37,070 nucleotides of DNA from a virus: positions 1 through 37,070 of IMG/VR virus record IMGVR_UViG_3300020201_000005. One strand, 5' to 3'. Of the stretch, positions 22,556-30,335 are shown piece after piece; within the stretch, counting starts at the first letter, position 1; each line of letters starts with the position of its first letter. Under the pieces are notes generated by a model, which did not search any database, was not told the origin of the DNA, and was given only the letters and a program-made list of their open reading frames with translations. The position numbers were made by a program, and so were the translations under genes.

Positions 22556-22733
22556 ATCCATGCTCCTATCTATAGCCGCCGTCAACCGCCGGCGTTGCGT
22601 ATGCCCGCGTGCGGAATTGCACCGCTGTACTTGGCGCGGGGATTGTCTTTCAAAGTTACTCTCCTACCCACAATTCGCTGCACGGCACGCGCGGACGATT
22701 GACGATTTGCCACGAATGCGGACAATTGATGTG
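22241..22733 (-). repeat. Long inverted repeat, arm B (parent copy)
   Basis: This 493-bp segment covers the end of the minor head gene, the spacer with ribosome-binding site, and the first third of the scaffold gene. The other arm is 36841-36970 plus 1-342. About 130 bp around the scaffold start (roughly 36945 to 106 on the other arm) is identical between arms, long enough for homologous recombination and for assembly ambiguity. Confidence 0.9.
22582..22653 (-). CDS. Possible leader peptide before scaffold, 23 aa
   Basis: TTG at 22653 follows an AGGAGAG box by 5 nt, and 23 codons (KDNPRAKYSGAIPHAG after the start) end at TGA 22584-22582. It fills the 100-bp gap between the minor head gene and the scaffold. 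The frame is also open in the inverted copy, with two amino-acid changes. It could be a leader that couples translation or simply a chance frame. Confidence 0.3.
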   Translation of the reverse strand: MKDNPRAKYSGAIPHAGIRNAGG

Positions 22734-23270
22734 TCGCGGGCAAGGAAATTTATCCACGTATTCCTGATTCACGACGCCCGCGGCGAACCGCCGTGAGCAG
22801 TCCGCGCATGACGGCGGCGGACCAGAGAACACGTAACGCAGCAATGCGCTATAGTTCCGGCTGCGAAACTCGCGGCGCGCCGCTTCTGAGGTCGTCACGG
22901 CTGTATTCAGCGCAATCGAGGTGCGTTTCCATGCGCTGCGCTGCCGCGACCACGTATCTAGGTTGGCATAGTAGTATTGTCGATTGCCGCGCGCGTTCGC
23001 GGCATAGAGGCGTTCAATCTGACTTTCCAGATCGCGGTTGTGCGTGCGCGCGATTTGTGCCGCGTCCGAGTCGGACGCGCGGCGTAGTTCCAGTCGCGAA
23101 TCCGCGCCGGGACTGCGCACGGCTTGGTTACAGCCCGCGGTCCGCGCTTCGAGCGTGATCGCCGTCTGCCATGACCGCGTGCGCATGGCATAGATTTCGT
23201 CTGCAAGCGTGCGTATGTCGTCGTCTGCCATGCGATACAACAGCCCCAGCGTTTGCGTCAGTCTACTCAT
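22656..23270 (-). CDS. Minor head/head morphogenesis-like protein, 204 aa
   Basis: Between portal and scaffold, where SPP1 gp7-like minor head proteins lie. The helical N-terminal part (LTQTLGLLYRMADDDIRTLADEIYAM, IERLYAANARGNRQYYYANLDTW) is followed by a C-terminal cysteine-rich region (CADCSRRF, FPCPRHINCPHSW) that could hold a zinc ion, a known trait of some members. ATG 23270 overlaps the previous stop. A longer in-frame start at 23318 would lie inside that gene. Confidence 0.6.
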   Translation of the reverse strand: MSRLTQTLGLLYRMADDDIRTLADEIYAMRTRSWQTAITLEARTAGCNQAVRSPGADSRLELRRASDSDAAQIARTHNRDLESQIERLYAANARGNRQYYYANLDTWSRQRSAWKRTSIALNTAVTTSEAARREFRSRNYSALLRYVFSGPPPSCADCSRRFAAGVVNQEYVDKFPCPRHINCPHSWQIVNRPRVPCSELWVGE

Positions 23271-23568
23271 CGACCAACGCCGACCACTCGTCGTCCGACA
23301 AGGCTTCGAGGCGCGCACGACCGCGCGCTGTCACCAACGCGAACACCGCGCCAACGGCTTGCATCGCCAGCACTGCATCCGCCTGCCGTTCAGGTTCGAG
23401 CGTTTGGAGGATGACCTCTGGCGACTCGCTGCCGGGGTTGGCGGCAGCATTCAGCATCGCGCCGATTTGCGCCGCGCCCACCGCGTCAACCCGCAGCGCC
23501 GTCAACAATTGTTGTAATTGCGTTCGCTGTTGGCGCGACAACGCCGGAAGGTATCTGCGCTTGGTCAT
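23263..23568 (-). CDS. Hypothetical protein, 101 aa
   Basis: Helical protein (LSRQQRTQLQQLLTALRVDA, LEALSDDEWSALVDE) with AGGAA about 7 nt before ATG 23568. The first 83 bp overlap the end of the portal gene in another frame, and the stop overlaps the next start, a tight arrangement typical of real phage genes. No family recognised. A minor head or assembly role is likely from position. Confidence 0.6.
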   Translation of the reverse strand: MTKRRYLPALSRQQRTQLQQLLTALRVDAVGAAQIGAMLNAAANPGSESPEVILQTLEPERQADAVLAMQAVGAVFALVTARGRARLEALSDDEWSALVDE

Positions 23569-25096
23569 TGGCTTGTTCCTCGTCGTTCGTTGGTGTGCCT
23601 AGCAGCGCCTCGACAGCGCCGCGCACGGCGTTGCGCTGTGCCACCTCAGCCGCTTCTTGTGACGCCGTCACCACGTCCTCGATCTCCGCTGCGCTGTAGG
23701 CGAGTTCTTTTAACATCAGGCGTTGGATCGGCGGCGGCTGCCCGCTGACGGACGCCAGCGCCGTCAGGCGCTCTTGCGACGATAAGCTGTCAGCGATTAC
23801 CGGACGATCCAGAACGTGCATGTCGATCTCCCCGCTCGCGTAACTAGCGAGGCTGAACGACTCGAAGCCACGATAGCCGCCGACGCCGCCGACGCTGACT
23901 GCCATTTGCAGCGCGCGCACGAATGCCGCGTCATAGTTGCCGCGCGCCTCTTGTATGCGACCAATCGCGTCGCTGTACGCAGCGCGAATGCCCGGCGCGG
24001 TGAACGACCCGCCTTGTTCGCGGACGCGCTGCAATGCCAGTTCGGGCATGTCGCGTTCCAGTTCCATCAGCATATCCCGAATATTTGCTGATGCGCCGGG
24101 AATGTCGAGTGGGAACACCATGGCGAACGGCTGACTTTCGGCGGGTCCGTAAATCGCTGGCACTTTGTCGCGGTCGTCAGTCGATGCGACGAGTTCGGTG
24201 TTTGCGCGCACGCCGGCGAAATACCAAAGCGCGTTGACCGATTTTCGGACCTGATCATTCAGGATCGACGCGCTATCGTTGATCTCGTCGATTTTGCGCA
24301 GCGCACTATGGAACGCATTGCCGCCCCACTCGAACCCCATGTCCGCGTGCTTCGCCAGTACGAGAGGTACAAAGCCGTATTCGTTCGACCACTCGCTGAC
24401 GAGCGCGCCGCTAGCATCGGCATAATACGCAAAAGGTTTGCCGTCGCGCAAAGTTTGAAACCGCTGGGCGTCGATCATTTCGGTATACGTGTAGCTCTTA
24501 TCCGGCGTCCACGTCATCCGATCCGGGAGCAACACCGACGCTGACGGCGGCGCGGTGATCTCGTATTCGATCACGACCGCCTTTACATCCCCGACGCTGT
24601 TGGTGTCCACTGCCTTGATCTTGCTAGGGTGCAAGACTTCAAGCCGGACTTTTTGCGCCGCGCGATCATCGACCACCTTCAAACCTACATCTCCGTATAG
24701 CGCGCCCTGCCGCACGAACAAAGACTTTTGTTCGGACCAACGCGACCACGTGTATACATTCCGCAGCGCGCCCTGCAAAGCCTTATTGTCGAAGACCAGC
24801 GGTATCGCGCCGCCAGACAGGTGTTCCATGTCGAGGCTGCCGCCATAGACATAGCTGACGAGGAGATCGTTTTGACGCTTGACCGGGTTGTAAATCGCGC
24901 GGATGTGCTTGTACAAGCTTTCAAGGTGCTTGTGCGAGGCTGACGACAACGCCAAGCGCGAATAGACCGTGTTCGCATAATAATGTTCGAACATCTGGTA
25001 TCGCGAAAGCCGAGCACCGTAGGCGTCCCAATTTTCGTCAAGCGCGACGAGCGCGGCTTGATTATATGCCATAATCCCGGCGCGGGCTGCTGTCAT
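23486..25096 (-). CDS. Portal protein, 536 aa
   Basis: Portal proteins form the 12-subunit ring through which DNA enters the head. Seen here are the N-terminal FEHYYANTVYSRLALSSAS region, the wing region VYGGSLDMEHLSGGAIPLVFDNKALQ, the stretch YGDVGLKVVDDRAAQKVRLEVLHP, the portal-type loop EYGFVPLVLAKHADMG and the helical MLMELERDMPELALQRVREQGG. It lies just after the large terminase, as usual. ATG 25096 (GGTGGAG 7 nt upstream) is chosen; a GTG at 25114 with AGGGG upstream is an equal alternative. Confidence 0.85.
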   Translation of the reverse strand: MTAARAGIMAYNQAALVALDENWDAYGARLSRYQMFEHYYANTVYSRLALSSASHKHLESLYKHIRAIYNPVKRQNDLLVSYVYGGSLDMEHLSGGAIPLVFDNKALQGALRNVYTWSRWSEQKSLFVRQGALYGDVGLKVVDDRAAQKVRLEVLHPSKIKAVDTNSVGDVKAVVIEYEITAPPSASVLLPDRMTWTPDKSYTYTEMIDAQRFQTLRDGKPFAYYADASGALVSEWSNEYGFVPLVLAKHADMGFEWGGNAFHSALRKIDEINDSASILNDQVRKSVNALWYFAGVRANTELVASTDDRDKVPAIYGPAESQPFAMVFPLDIPGASANIRDMLMELERDMPELALQRVREQGGSFTAPGIRAAYSDAIGRIQEARGNYDAAFVRALQMAVSVGGVGGYRGFESFSLASYASGEIDMHVLDRPVIADSLSSQERLTALASVSGQPPPIQRLMLKELAYSAAEIEDVVTASQEAAEVAQRNAVRGAVEALLGTPTNDEEQANDQAQIPSGVVAPTANAITTIVDGAAG

Positions 25097-25127
25097 AATC
25101 CGACTCCACCAAGCCACATTGTCACCC

Positions 25128-26573
25128 CTACCCTCTGTAAGCACTCAGCGCATCCGGCGCGCTGGACTGAGTCAACACTCCATCGCCAGCGAGCATGGAA
25201 TACGCGCCGCTGAGTGCATCAACCTGATCGTCATGCGCGGCAGCGGGGAACATGGCAAGTTCGTCGATGAAGGCGCGATTCCATGCGCCGCGGACTAACG
25301 TGACGCGACCTGTGCTGCACCGCGAGGCGACGGGCGCGGCGCGCGTGTACTTGTCGCCATATGGAGCTTTTGCGTCCATCGCGTATGCGCGCATCCGCTT
25401 ATCGCGTAGCAAAAATTGCAATTGGACAATGCCCGCTTTTTCGGCTTCCAACCTTATCGCCACGTTGTATCCATCGATCCGCGCGTTTTGCACAATTGCC
25501 TCGTGCACGTCAGGTAGCTCTTTTTGAGCGCGCCAGACATCTAACACGACGATACGTTCGTCGTCAGTCACGCCGAGCTTGAGCCCGACGCTGAAATCGG
25601 CTCGGCGATCTTCGGTGACTGCCAAATCGTAAAAACGCACAACGGTTCGGCACACAGGCGGCGTATCGACAATCTCAATCGCTGCGGTCGCGAATAGCCC
25701 GCCGCCAGCTGGTTTGGGCGATTGTTGGTACAGCGCCTCCCATTCGAACAAATTTTGTTCGCGTATCTTGCTCAGCGTCGGCAAATCGAATTTATTTATC
25801 CATAGCGGTTCGCCCGCCATGCGCGGATCGTCGGGTTGACGTTCGTCAAGCGCGATCGCGGGCAGACTCAATATTGTCCAGTCACCCGCATTACTACTGT
25901 CCAACAATCGTCCGGCGAGGTCGTCCTTGTGCCAGCGCGTGAGCGTAATTAGTATTCGCGCATCCTTTTCGAGGCGGGTGTAAAACGTCGATGTATACCA
26001 GTCCCACAGCGCATTTCGAAACGTCGCGCTGTTGGCTTCCTTCCTATTTTTTACCGGATCGTCAATGATGCCGAAGTCACACCCCATACCCGTTATTCCA
26101 CCGCCGACGCCGGCGCTTCGGTAAAATCCGCGCCGATTTACGATCTCGAAAATGTCGGAGTTTCGCAGGTACGCGGCTTGTGCCGAACGCCCATTGCTGC
26201 TGAATAGCCGCGTTTGCGGAAACAACGCCGCGTAGGCGTCCGCTCCGATAATTCGCTGTACGTCGCGGTTCATCCGGCTGGCAAGATCGGCGCCATAAGA
26301 ACACGCAATAATGCCAGCGTGTGGTTGTCGGCCCAACACGTACGCTGGGAACCGCCGCGACACCAGTTCGCTTTTTCCGTGTCGCGGCGGCATAAACACC
26401 AACAAGCGACGAATGTCGCCGCTCAGCAACCGATCCAAGTGTCGACATAAAGCAGCATGATGCCAGTTGGCGTCGTAATCCGGTTTCGTAAACTGCGTAA
26501 ACGCCAACATGGATCGACGCGCGTACTCGCGTCCGATTTCGCTGCGAACATCAGTCTTCGAGACTCCGGCCAA
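25128..26573 (-). CDS. terL: Terminase large subunit, 481 aa
   Basis: ATPase-nuclease motor that packages DNA into the prohead. The Walker A is MPPRHGKSE, Walker B is FGIIDDP, followed by the coupling motif ILITLTRWHKDDLAGRLL. The C-terminal nuclease has acidic residues in RFYDLAVTEDRRADFSVG, AEKAG and AHDDQVDALS. No ATG precedes the conserved ARRSMLAFTQFTKPDYDANWHH. I chose TTG 26573 (GAGG 3 nt upstream). GTG 26630 is possible but overlaps the small subunit gene by 80 bp, and ATG 26510 would cut conserved residues. The start is uncertain. Confidence 0.9.
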   Translation of the reverse strand: MAGVSKTDVRSEIGREYARRSMLAFTQFTKPDYDANWHHAALCRHLDRLLSGDIRRLLVFMPPRHGKSELVSRRFPAYVLGRQPHAGIIACSYGADLASRMNRDVQRIIGADAYAALFPQTRLFSSNGRSAQAAYLRNSDIFEIVNRRGFYRSAGVGGGITGMGCDFGIIDDPVKNRKEANSATFRNALWDWYTSTFYTRLEKDARILITLTRWHKDDLAGRLLDSSNAGDWTILSLPAIALDERQPDDPRMAGEPLWINKFDLPTLSKIREQNLFEWEALYQQSPKPAGGGLFATAAIEIVDTPPVCRTVVRFYDLAVTEDRRADFSVGLKLGVTDDERIVVLDVWRAQKELPDVHEAIVQNARIDGYNVAIRLEAEKAGIVQLQFLLRDKRMRAYAMDAKAPYGDKYTRAAPVASRCSTGRVTLVRGAWNRAFIDELAMFPAAAHDDQVDALSGAYSMLAGDGVLTQSSAPDALSAYRG

Positions 26574-26991
26574 GCGCCTCAAGCTGTTCGATGGTGAGGT
26601 CGCTGAAATCGATTTTGAATCCAATCGCACCTCCGTCTCTTCCGCTGAATTCCGTTCTACTCGGCGCGTTCAGCCCCAACAGTTCGATCCGTGCTTTTTC
26701 CGCTTGGATCGCGCGCGAGAAATCTTGCACTTTCATCGACTTCGCAAAGATTCGATCCAAGCGCGCCATTGCTTTACCAAGTTCGTAGCTGCGATCAAAC
26801 CTCGACTCTTGCTTGATCAGATCAGTCGCCTTCTGCAGATAATTATCAATGGCGTCATGCGTCAGCGCCCAGGACTGCACCGTGTCGTCGTTGAGGATGT
26901 CGCGCCGTTTCGCGCTGTTGACGAGGAGCGTGTAAATGTGCGTGACACGCAGTTCGACTTCAGCGTTTGTGGACCGTTTCCGCGCCTCCAT
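26551..26991 (-). CDS. terS: Terminase small subunit, 146 aa
   Basis: Located directly before terL. It is all helical: an N-terminal HTH-like part (RVTHIYTLLVNSAKRRDIL, VQSWALTHDAIDNYLQKATD) followed by an oligomerisation helix (FDRSYELGKAMARLDRIFAK) and a charged end (FSDLTIEQLEALGRSLED). It should recognise the packaging site. ATG 26991 is chosen with AAAGGA about 6 nt upstream. It overlaps the upstream phospholipase-D-like gene by 32 bp. Confidence 0.7.
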   Translation of the reverse strand: MEARKRSTNAEVELRVTHIYTLLVNSAKRRDILNDDTVQSWALTHDAIDNYLQKATDLIKQESRFDRSYELGKAMARLDRIFAKSMKVQDFSRAIQAEKARIELLGLNAPSRTEFSGRDGGAIGFKIDFSDLTIEQLEALGRSLED

Positions 26992-27658
26992 CAAACATCC
27001 TTTCGAAAAACGCGGTCACGAAAAAGGCGTACACGTCCGGCGACGACGTAATTACATATTGCTCACAGCGCGGCTGTGCGCTCAGGTTCGCGCTACCCGT
27101 TATCACGCAGGTTCGGTCGCCTGTCGAATCGGCAATCGCAATACACTTCACATGATTTTTGAACGCGAGAAATCGTGCGCGTGGCGCGTGACGTTGAACG
27201 CCGTCAATCAGCCGATTGCACATCGCAGACTCGCGGGTTTTAAAATATGTATCCGTCACCACCGCCAGCCGCGCCAGCCGGCCATCGTCAAGCATGTCGA
27301 TCATGGACTTGGCGTGCTGTGCATTCATCGTCCACGTGGAGATGTAAGCGACGCACGCTTTGCCGCCCAAAATATCGACAATATGCGGGATGAAGCTGCC
27401 GAAATCGAACGCCTGCAGGTTCACGCCGTGTTTTGTTTCCGCGCCCGCGCCGTTGCCTACGACATACAAATCGACATCCGTCGGCGGCAGCGTTGGGATC
27501 AACTCTGTCAACGCCTGACGTTTTAATCCCGACACGAACTCGCGGCGCGCAACGCGGCGTGCGTACACAAGCGGGCTAGATAATTGTCTGGCGGTCTGGT
27601 AGTCGGGATCGCCAGCCGTACTCGCGGTTGGGGTCAGGTCAAAATCGAAGTCAGACAA
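26960..27658 (-). CDS. Phospholipase-D-superfamily (HKD) protein, 232 aa
   Basis: The HKD-type active-site region is at residues 169-191: HVKCIAIAD (His169, Lys171, Asp177) followed by VITGSANLS (Ser189, Asn191). The Lys-Asp spacing is one residue longer than the usual HxK-x4-D. There is only one motif, so it may work as a dimer, like Nuc-type endonucleases and some defence or anti-defence nucleases. It is the first gene of the late operon, just before terS, hence a role in DNA processing for packaging or in host DNA attack is inferred. Confidence 0.7.
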   Translation of the reverse strand: MSDFDFDLTPTASTAGDPDYQTARQLSSPLVYARRVARREFVSGLKRQALTELIPTLPPTDVDLYVVGNGAGAETKHGVNLQAFDFGSFIPHIVDILGGKACVAYISTWTMNAQHAKSMIDMLDDGRLARLAVVTDTYFKTRESAMCNRLIDGVQRHAPRARFLAFKNHVKCIAIADSTGDRTCVITGSANLSAQPRCEQYVITSSPDVYAFFVTAFFERMFDGGAETVHKR

Positions 27659-27749
27659 TGACCACCTCTCGAAAAAGCATTAAATCCGTCCATTTTAGCG
27701 GGAAAAACAAATCGCCTGACAAGTGCGTGTCGGTCTAACATCCGACGCC

Positions 27750-27860
27750 CAATTGCGCACCGCCTTTAGCCCAACCAGCCCGCGCGAGGCATGGAGCCTC
27801 GCGCGGTGCAAAAGTGGCGAGGAGCAAACACACGTAGGTTCCCCCTCGCTCATGTATATC
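27750..27860 (-). promoter_or_regulatory. Highly structured leader of the late operon
   Basis: A perfect 11-bp stem with a 5-nt loop (CCGCGCGAGGC at 27780-27790 with GCCTCGCGCGG at 27796-27806) competes with a longer-range pairing (GCACCGC near 27757 and GCGGTGC near 27803). A second stem pairs GCGAGG (27818-27823) with CCTCGC (27844-27849). No T-run follows on either strand. It could be an attenuator, antitermination site or small RNA. Confidence 0.5.
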
Positions 27861-27864
27861 TATC

Positions 27865-27892
27865 AGTATAAATTAAAATCGTCCTTTGATAA
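27865..27892 (-). promoter_or_regulatory. Candidate late promoter (leftward)
   Basis: Read on the minus strand, TTATCA (27892-27887), 16-bp spacer, TATACT (27870-27865). It would start near 27858 and produce a leader of about 200 nt containing the hairpins. The -35 match is poor, so it may need a phage activator, for which the sigma-like protein at 35597 is a candidate. Confidence 0.35.
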
Positions 27893-27938
27893 GGTATGCC
27901 TTTTTCGAGACGCCTTAATTGCAGTAAATTGGACCAGT

Positions 27939-27981
27939 GTGTCAATTCGCTGTTGACACGCTGCGCGTGCGCGTGTATGCT
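27939..27981 (+). promoter_or_regulatory. Early rightward promoter with overlapping inverted repeat
   Basis: TTGACA (27953-27958), 17-bp spacer, TATGCT (27976-27981). The inverted repeat GTGTCAA (27939-27945) N7 TTGACAC (27953-27959) overlaps the -35 box and could be a repressor site. The transcript begins near 27988 and the first gene has AAAGGA 6-7 nt before its ATG. It should drive the replication operon. Confidence 0.75.
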
Positions 27982-28015
27982 TTGCTTATCATAATAAATC
28001 ACGAAAGGATGCAAC

Positions 28016-28240
28016 ATGGCGAAGCTAAAAGACATGGCGATTAAATACGGCGAAGCGCTAGAAACGCTCATACCGAGATTGATCGTTCAGGAAGGGTCGA
28101 TCTCGGGCGCGGCCAAGTTGTTGGACGTCTATCCGTCTGCGGTTCGTTTTTGGATGAACCGCAATGGATTCGACATGATCGTTGAGCGTCAATTTCGGCA
28201 AATAGTGACGGTCGTGAAGCGCGAAAGCGCGACGTCATGA
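28016..28240 (+). CDS. Small helix-turn-helix protein, 74 aa
   Basis: First gene of the rightward operon. Residues about 27-50 (GSISGAAKLLDVYPSAVRFWMNRNGF) fit a helix-turn-helix of the type seen in small regulators. It probably binds DNA near its own promoter (inverted repeat at 27939-27959). It is coupled to the ParB-like gene by ATGA. Cro- or transcriptional-regulator-like function is inferred. Confidence 0.7.
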   Translation: MAKLKDMAIKYGEALETLIPRLIVQEGSISGAAKLLDVYPSAVRFWMNRNGFDMIVERQFRQIVTVVKRESATS

Positions 28241-29685
28241 AGATTGTCGATGTCCGGCTTGATGGCGGCACGCAGCCGCGGGGCTGGCTGAACGAAGAGA
28301 CAGTCGCCGGTTACGCCGAAGCCTTAGCGCGCGGTGACATATTCCCGCCCGCGCGCGTGGTCTACGACGGCACGAGCTATTGGCTCATCGATGGCTTCCA
28401 TCGTATCGCCGCGGCGCGTAGATGCGCCTGGACGGACTTCGATTGCTCAGTCGATGCCGGCACGTTGGAAGATGCACAATGGCGCAGCTACAGCGTCAAT
28501 GCTGCGCACGGCTTGCAGCGCAGCAACGAGGATAAGCGTCGCGCCATCCGCGCCGCATTGCTGCATCCGCAAGGCGGCAGCAAGTCCGACCGCGAAATCG
28601 CCACGCACGTCGGTGTCAGCCATCCGACCGTCGCCGTAATCCGCGCAGAGCAGGTCGCATCTGGAAAACTTTACCAGATAGACCCCCACCCCCGTCTCGT
28701 GCGGCGCAACGGCACGGTGTACGCACAAAAAGCCGCCGCGCGCGCGGCATCGCAACCCCCCGCCGATCCGGCGGCGGTCGTGCTGCCAGCGGACGATACG
28801 CTGATCCAAGTGGGTGATTTCGTCTTGACTCGTACAGGTCACGTTGGTCAGCCTGCTAACGACTACGCCGATCCGCCTTTCGACGATGACGTGCAGCCTT
28901 TCGACGATGACGTGCAGCATTTCGACGATCAACCGACCATCGCCGAAATCGCCGAAATCGCCGAAATCGACGGCAAGTCGATGCGCAATTATCTCAAAAC
29001 GCGCGGTATCGGGAACATAAATTGGTGTGTTCGGCATGAACGGAATGGCAACGCCGGAACATACAGCGTCTCGATGTCCATATTTGACACCACGAAAAAA
29101 AATCCGCAGTTGGAAATCGCCGTCGCGTCACTGTCAGCCATCGGCTTCGTCGTCCTCGACTCCGGCATGGACATTCAACCCGGCGCGTCAGCCAATCTCG
29201 GCTTCAACGGCGTCGATACACCGATGATTTGGTTCTGCGAGCCGACCCACCCGCACCGCGCGTACCTGCAAGCCTCAGCCACAGCCGAGCGGCAGCGCCG
29301 CGCCGACCGTGACGCGAAGCCCGAACCGCCGTCGCTCGTCCCCAACGGCAGCGCGAACGTCGTCCACCTCCGTGACGCGAAGCCCGAACCGCCGTCGCTC
29401 GTCCCCAACGGCAGCGCGAACGTCGTCCACCTCCGTGACGAGCCGCCGTCAATTCCGACCGCGCACGCCGTCGCTGACGTGCTGCCAGCGTCGCAATCTG
29501 ACCGCGAGGCGCGGATAATCCGTGCGCGCAACCATATCGATATCGCGGTGGAGGCGCTTGAAGACTTGGCAGATGATGCCCAGTTGGCGATTATCCGAAT
29601 CCGACTCATTCAGGCGCGCGAAGACTGCGTAAAAGAACTGTTGAAAGAGATACCACCTCGGCAATTTGTAAAGGGGATCGAATAA
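28237..29685 (+). CDS. ParB-like DNA-binding protein with repeat-rich linker, 482 aa
   Basis: The N-terminal ParB/Sulfiredoxin domain is recognised from ARGDIFPPARVVYDGTSYWLIDGFHRIAAARR, followed by the HTH KSDREIATHVGVSHPTVAVIR (about residues 115-136). No ParA gene is adjacent. The second half has low-complexity repeats (PFDDDVQ twice, AEI three times, a perfect 21-residue duplication) and an unrelated C-terminal helical domain. Such solo ParB-like phage proteins act as regulators, recombination accessories or segregation factors. A palindrome shared with two promoters lies within its coding sequence at 28658-28680. Confidence 0.75.
   Translation: MKIVDVRLDGGTQPRGWLNEETVAGYAEALARGDIFPPARVVYDGTSYWLIDGFHRIAAARRCAWTDFDCSVDAGTLEDAQWRSYSVNAAHGLQRSNEDKRRAIRAALLHPQGGSKSDREIATHVGVSHPTVAVIRAEQVASGKLYQIDPHPRLVRRNGTVYAQKAAARAASQPPADPAAVVLPADDTLIQVGDFVLTRTGHVGQPANDYADPPFDDDVQPFDDDVQHFDDQPTIAEIAEIAEIDGKSMRNYLKTRGIGNINWCVRHERNGNAGTYSVSMSIFDTTKKNPQLEIAVASLSAIGFVVLDSGMDIQPGASANLGFNGVDTPMIWFCEPTHPHRAYLQASATAERQRRADRDAKPEPPSLVPNGSANVVHLRDAKPEPPSLVPNGSANVVHLRDEPPSIPTAHAVADVLPASQSDREARIIRARNHIDIAVEALEDLADDAQLAIIRIRLIQAREDCVKELLKEIPPRQFVKGIE
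28658..28680. promoter_or_regulatory. Palindrome (operator or parS-like candidate), copy 3, inside parB-like gene
   Basis: CATCTGG-AAAACTTTA-CCAGATA matches the core of the palindromes at 807-835 and 36206-36234 (CATCTGG-N9-CCAGAT, centre AAA-C-TTT). Finding it within the coding region of a ParB-like gene, as parS sites sometimes are, makes that protein the first candidate to bind it. Chance recurrence of a 23-bp near-palindrome three times in 37 kb is unlikely. Confidence 0.55.
28876..28929 (+). repeat. 21-bp tandem repeat in parB-like linker
   Basis: Two exact copies of a 21-bp unit (28876-28896, 28897-28917) plus a partial third encode PFDDDVQ. Nearby, GCCGAAATC is repeated three times at 28942-28968 (AEI). 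Confidence 0.9.
29308..29433 (+). repeat. Perfect 63-bp tandem duplication in parB-like linker
   Basis: Bases 29308-29370 and 29371-29433 are identical, encoding the same 21-residue unit (KPEPPSLVPNGSANVV core) twice. The identity at synonymous sites shows recent duplication. The linker length is probably variable. Confidence 0.95.
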
Positions 29686-30044
29686 TGCCCGTCCGCTCGT
29701 TTCCACTTTCCGAAACGGCAGCGTTGTCCGCCCCCTGCGCGCGCAAACGCTACCAAATGGTCATCCGCGTTGGTGAGAATGTCGCCGCTGAAGATATTGT
29801 AAAAGCCGAAAGCGACCGGCGATCGATCATCGAGGTCATGCTGCTGGATTATGTCGCGGACTGGGAGCGCGAAGGCTATACCGCCGAGCGCGACATCTTT
29901 GGCGTCTGGACGATTTCGCGCCTGCTGTTCCCGCCCGCCAGTCGTTTGCCCCAGCGCGTGCGCAAGTTTCTGCGCCGACCATACGCACAGTCCGAGCTTG
30001 TCCTGCGCGTTTGGATCGATGCCGCGACTGTGAGCGCGAACTGA
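29685..30044 (+). CDS. Hypothetical protein, 119 aa
   Basis: The ATG overlaps the ParB-like stop (TAATG). Mixed alpha/beta (ESDRRSIIEVMLLDYVADWE, SRLPQRVRKFLRRPYAQ). No family recognised. Part of the early operon. Confidence 0.6.
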   Translation: MPVRSFPLSETAALSAPCARKRYQMVIRVGENVAAEDIVKAESDRRSIIEVMLLDYVADWEREGYTAERDIFGVWTISRLLFPPASRLPQRVRKFLRRPYAQSELVLRVWIDAATVSAN

Positions 30045-30292
30045 TGTCGATCTACTCGCTGCACGTTCAAGTTCTTGGCGCGACGGACAGCTCTCTTGGC
30101 GAACGCCTATCCTTTGTCAGCGCGTGGAATCTGGCGCGCGCCCAAGCGGGCTGGCTTGCATACCGCGCCGGCTACGAGCAAGTCGCCGACAGCACGCGCT
30201 TCGACGGCAGCGGCGACTTGCTCCTGAGCAAAGGAATCCCCAACGCCGCTGCGCCCGACTACGTGCGCATCCAGATTAAGCGTGTGCGCTGA
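30044..30292 (+). CDS. Hypothetical protein, 82 aa
   Basis: Starts at ATG 30044 overlapping the previous stop (TGATG). It contains SIYSLHVQVLGATDSSLGER and AWNLARAQAGWLAYRAGYEQ, a compact mixed fold. No family recognised. In-line with the early operon. Confidence 0.55.
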   Translation: MSIYSLHVQVLGATDSSLGERLSFVSAWNLARAQAGWLAYRAGYEQVADSTRFDGSGDLLLSKGIPNAAAPDYVRIQIKRVR

Positions 30293-30302
30293 TGTGCATC
30301 GG

Positions 30303-30319
30303 CGCGCCCCTCGTGGCGC
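30303..30319 (+). promoter_or_regulatory. Hairpin before ribosome-binding site
   Basis: GCGCC-6nt-GGCGC (30304-30319) with the exact 17-mer also present at 976-992. Both copies stand 10-20 nt before a ribosome-binding site, so they may be regulatory or stabilising RNA hairpins. Confidence 0.5.
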
Positions 30320-30335
30320 TCGATAAGGAGGCAAA

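Noticed and set aside
27780-27806. tRNA or tRNA-like gene in the divergent intergenic region
   Set aside because: The stems do not form a cloverleaf and there are no T-loop or acceptor features.
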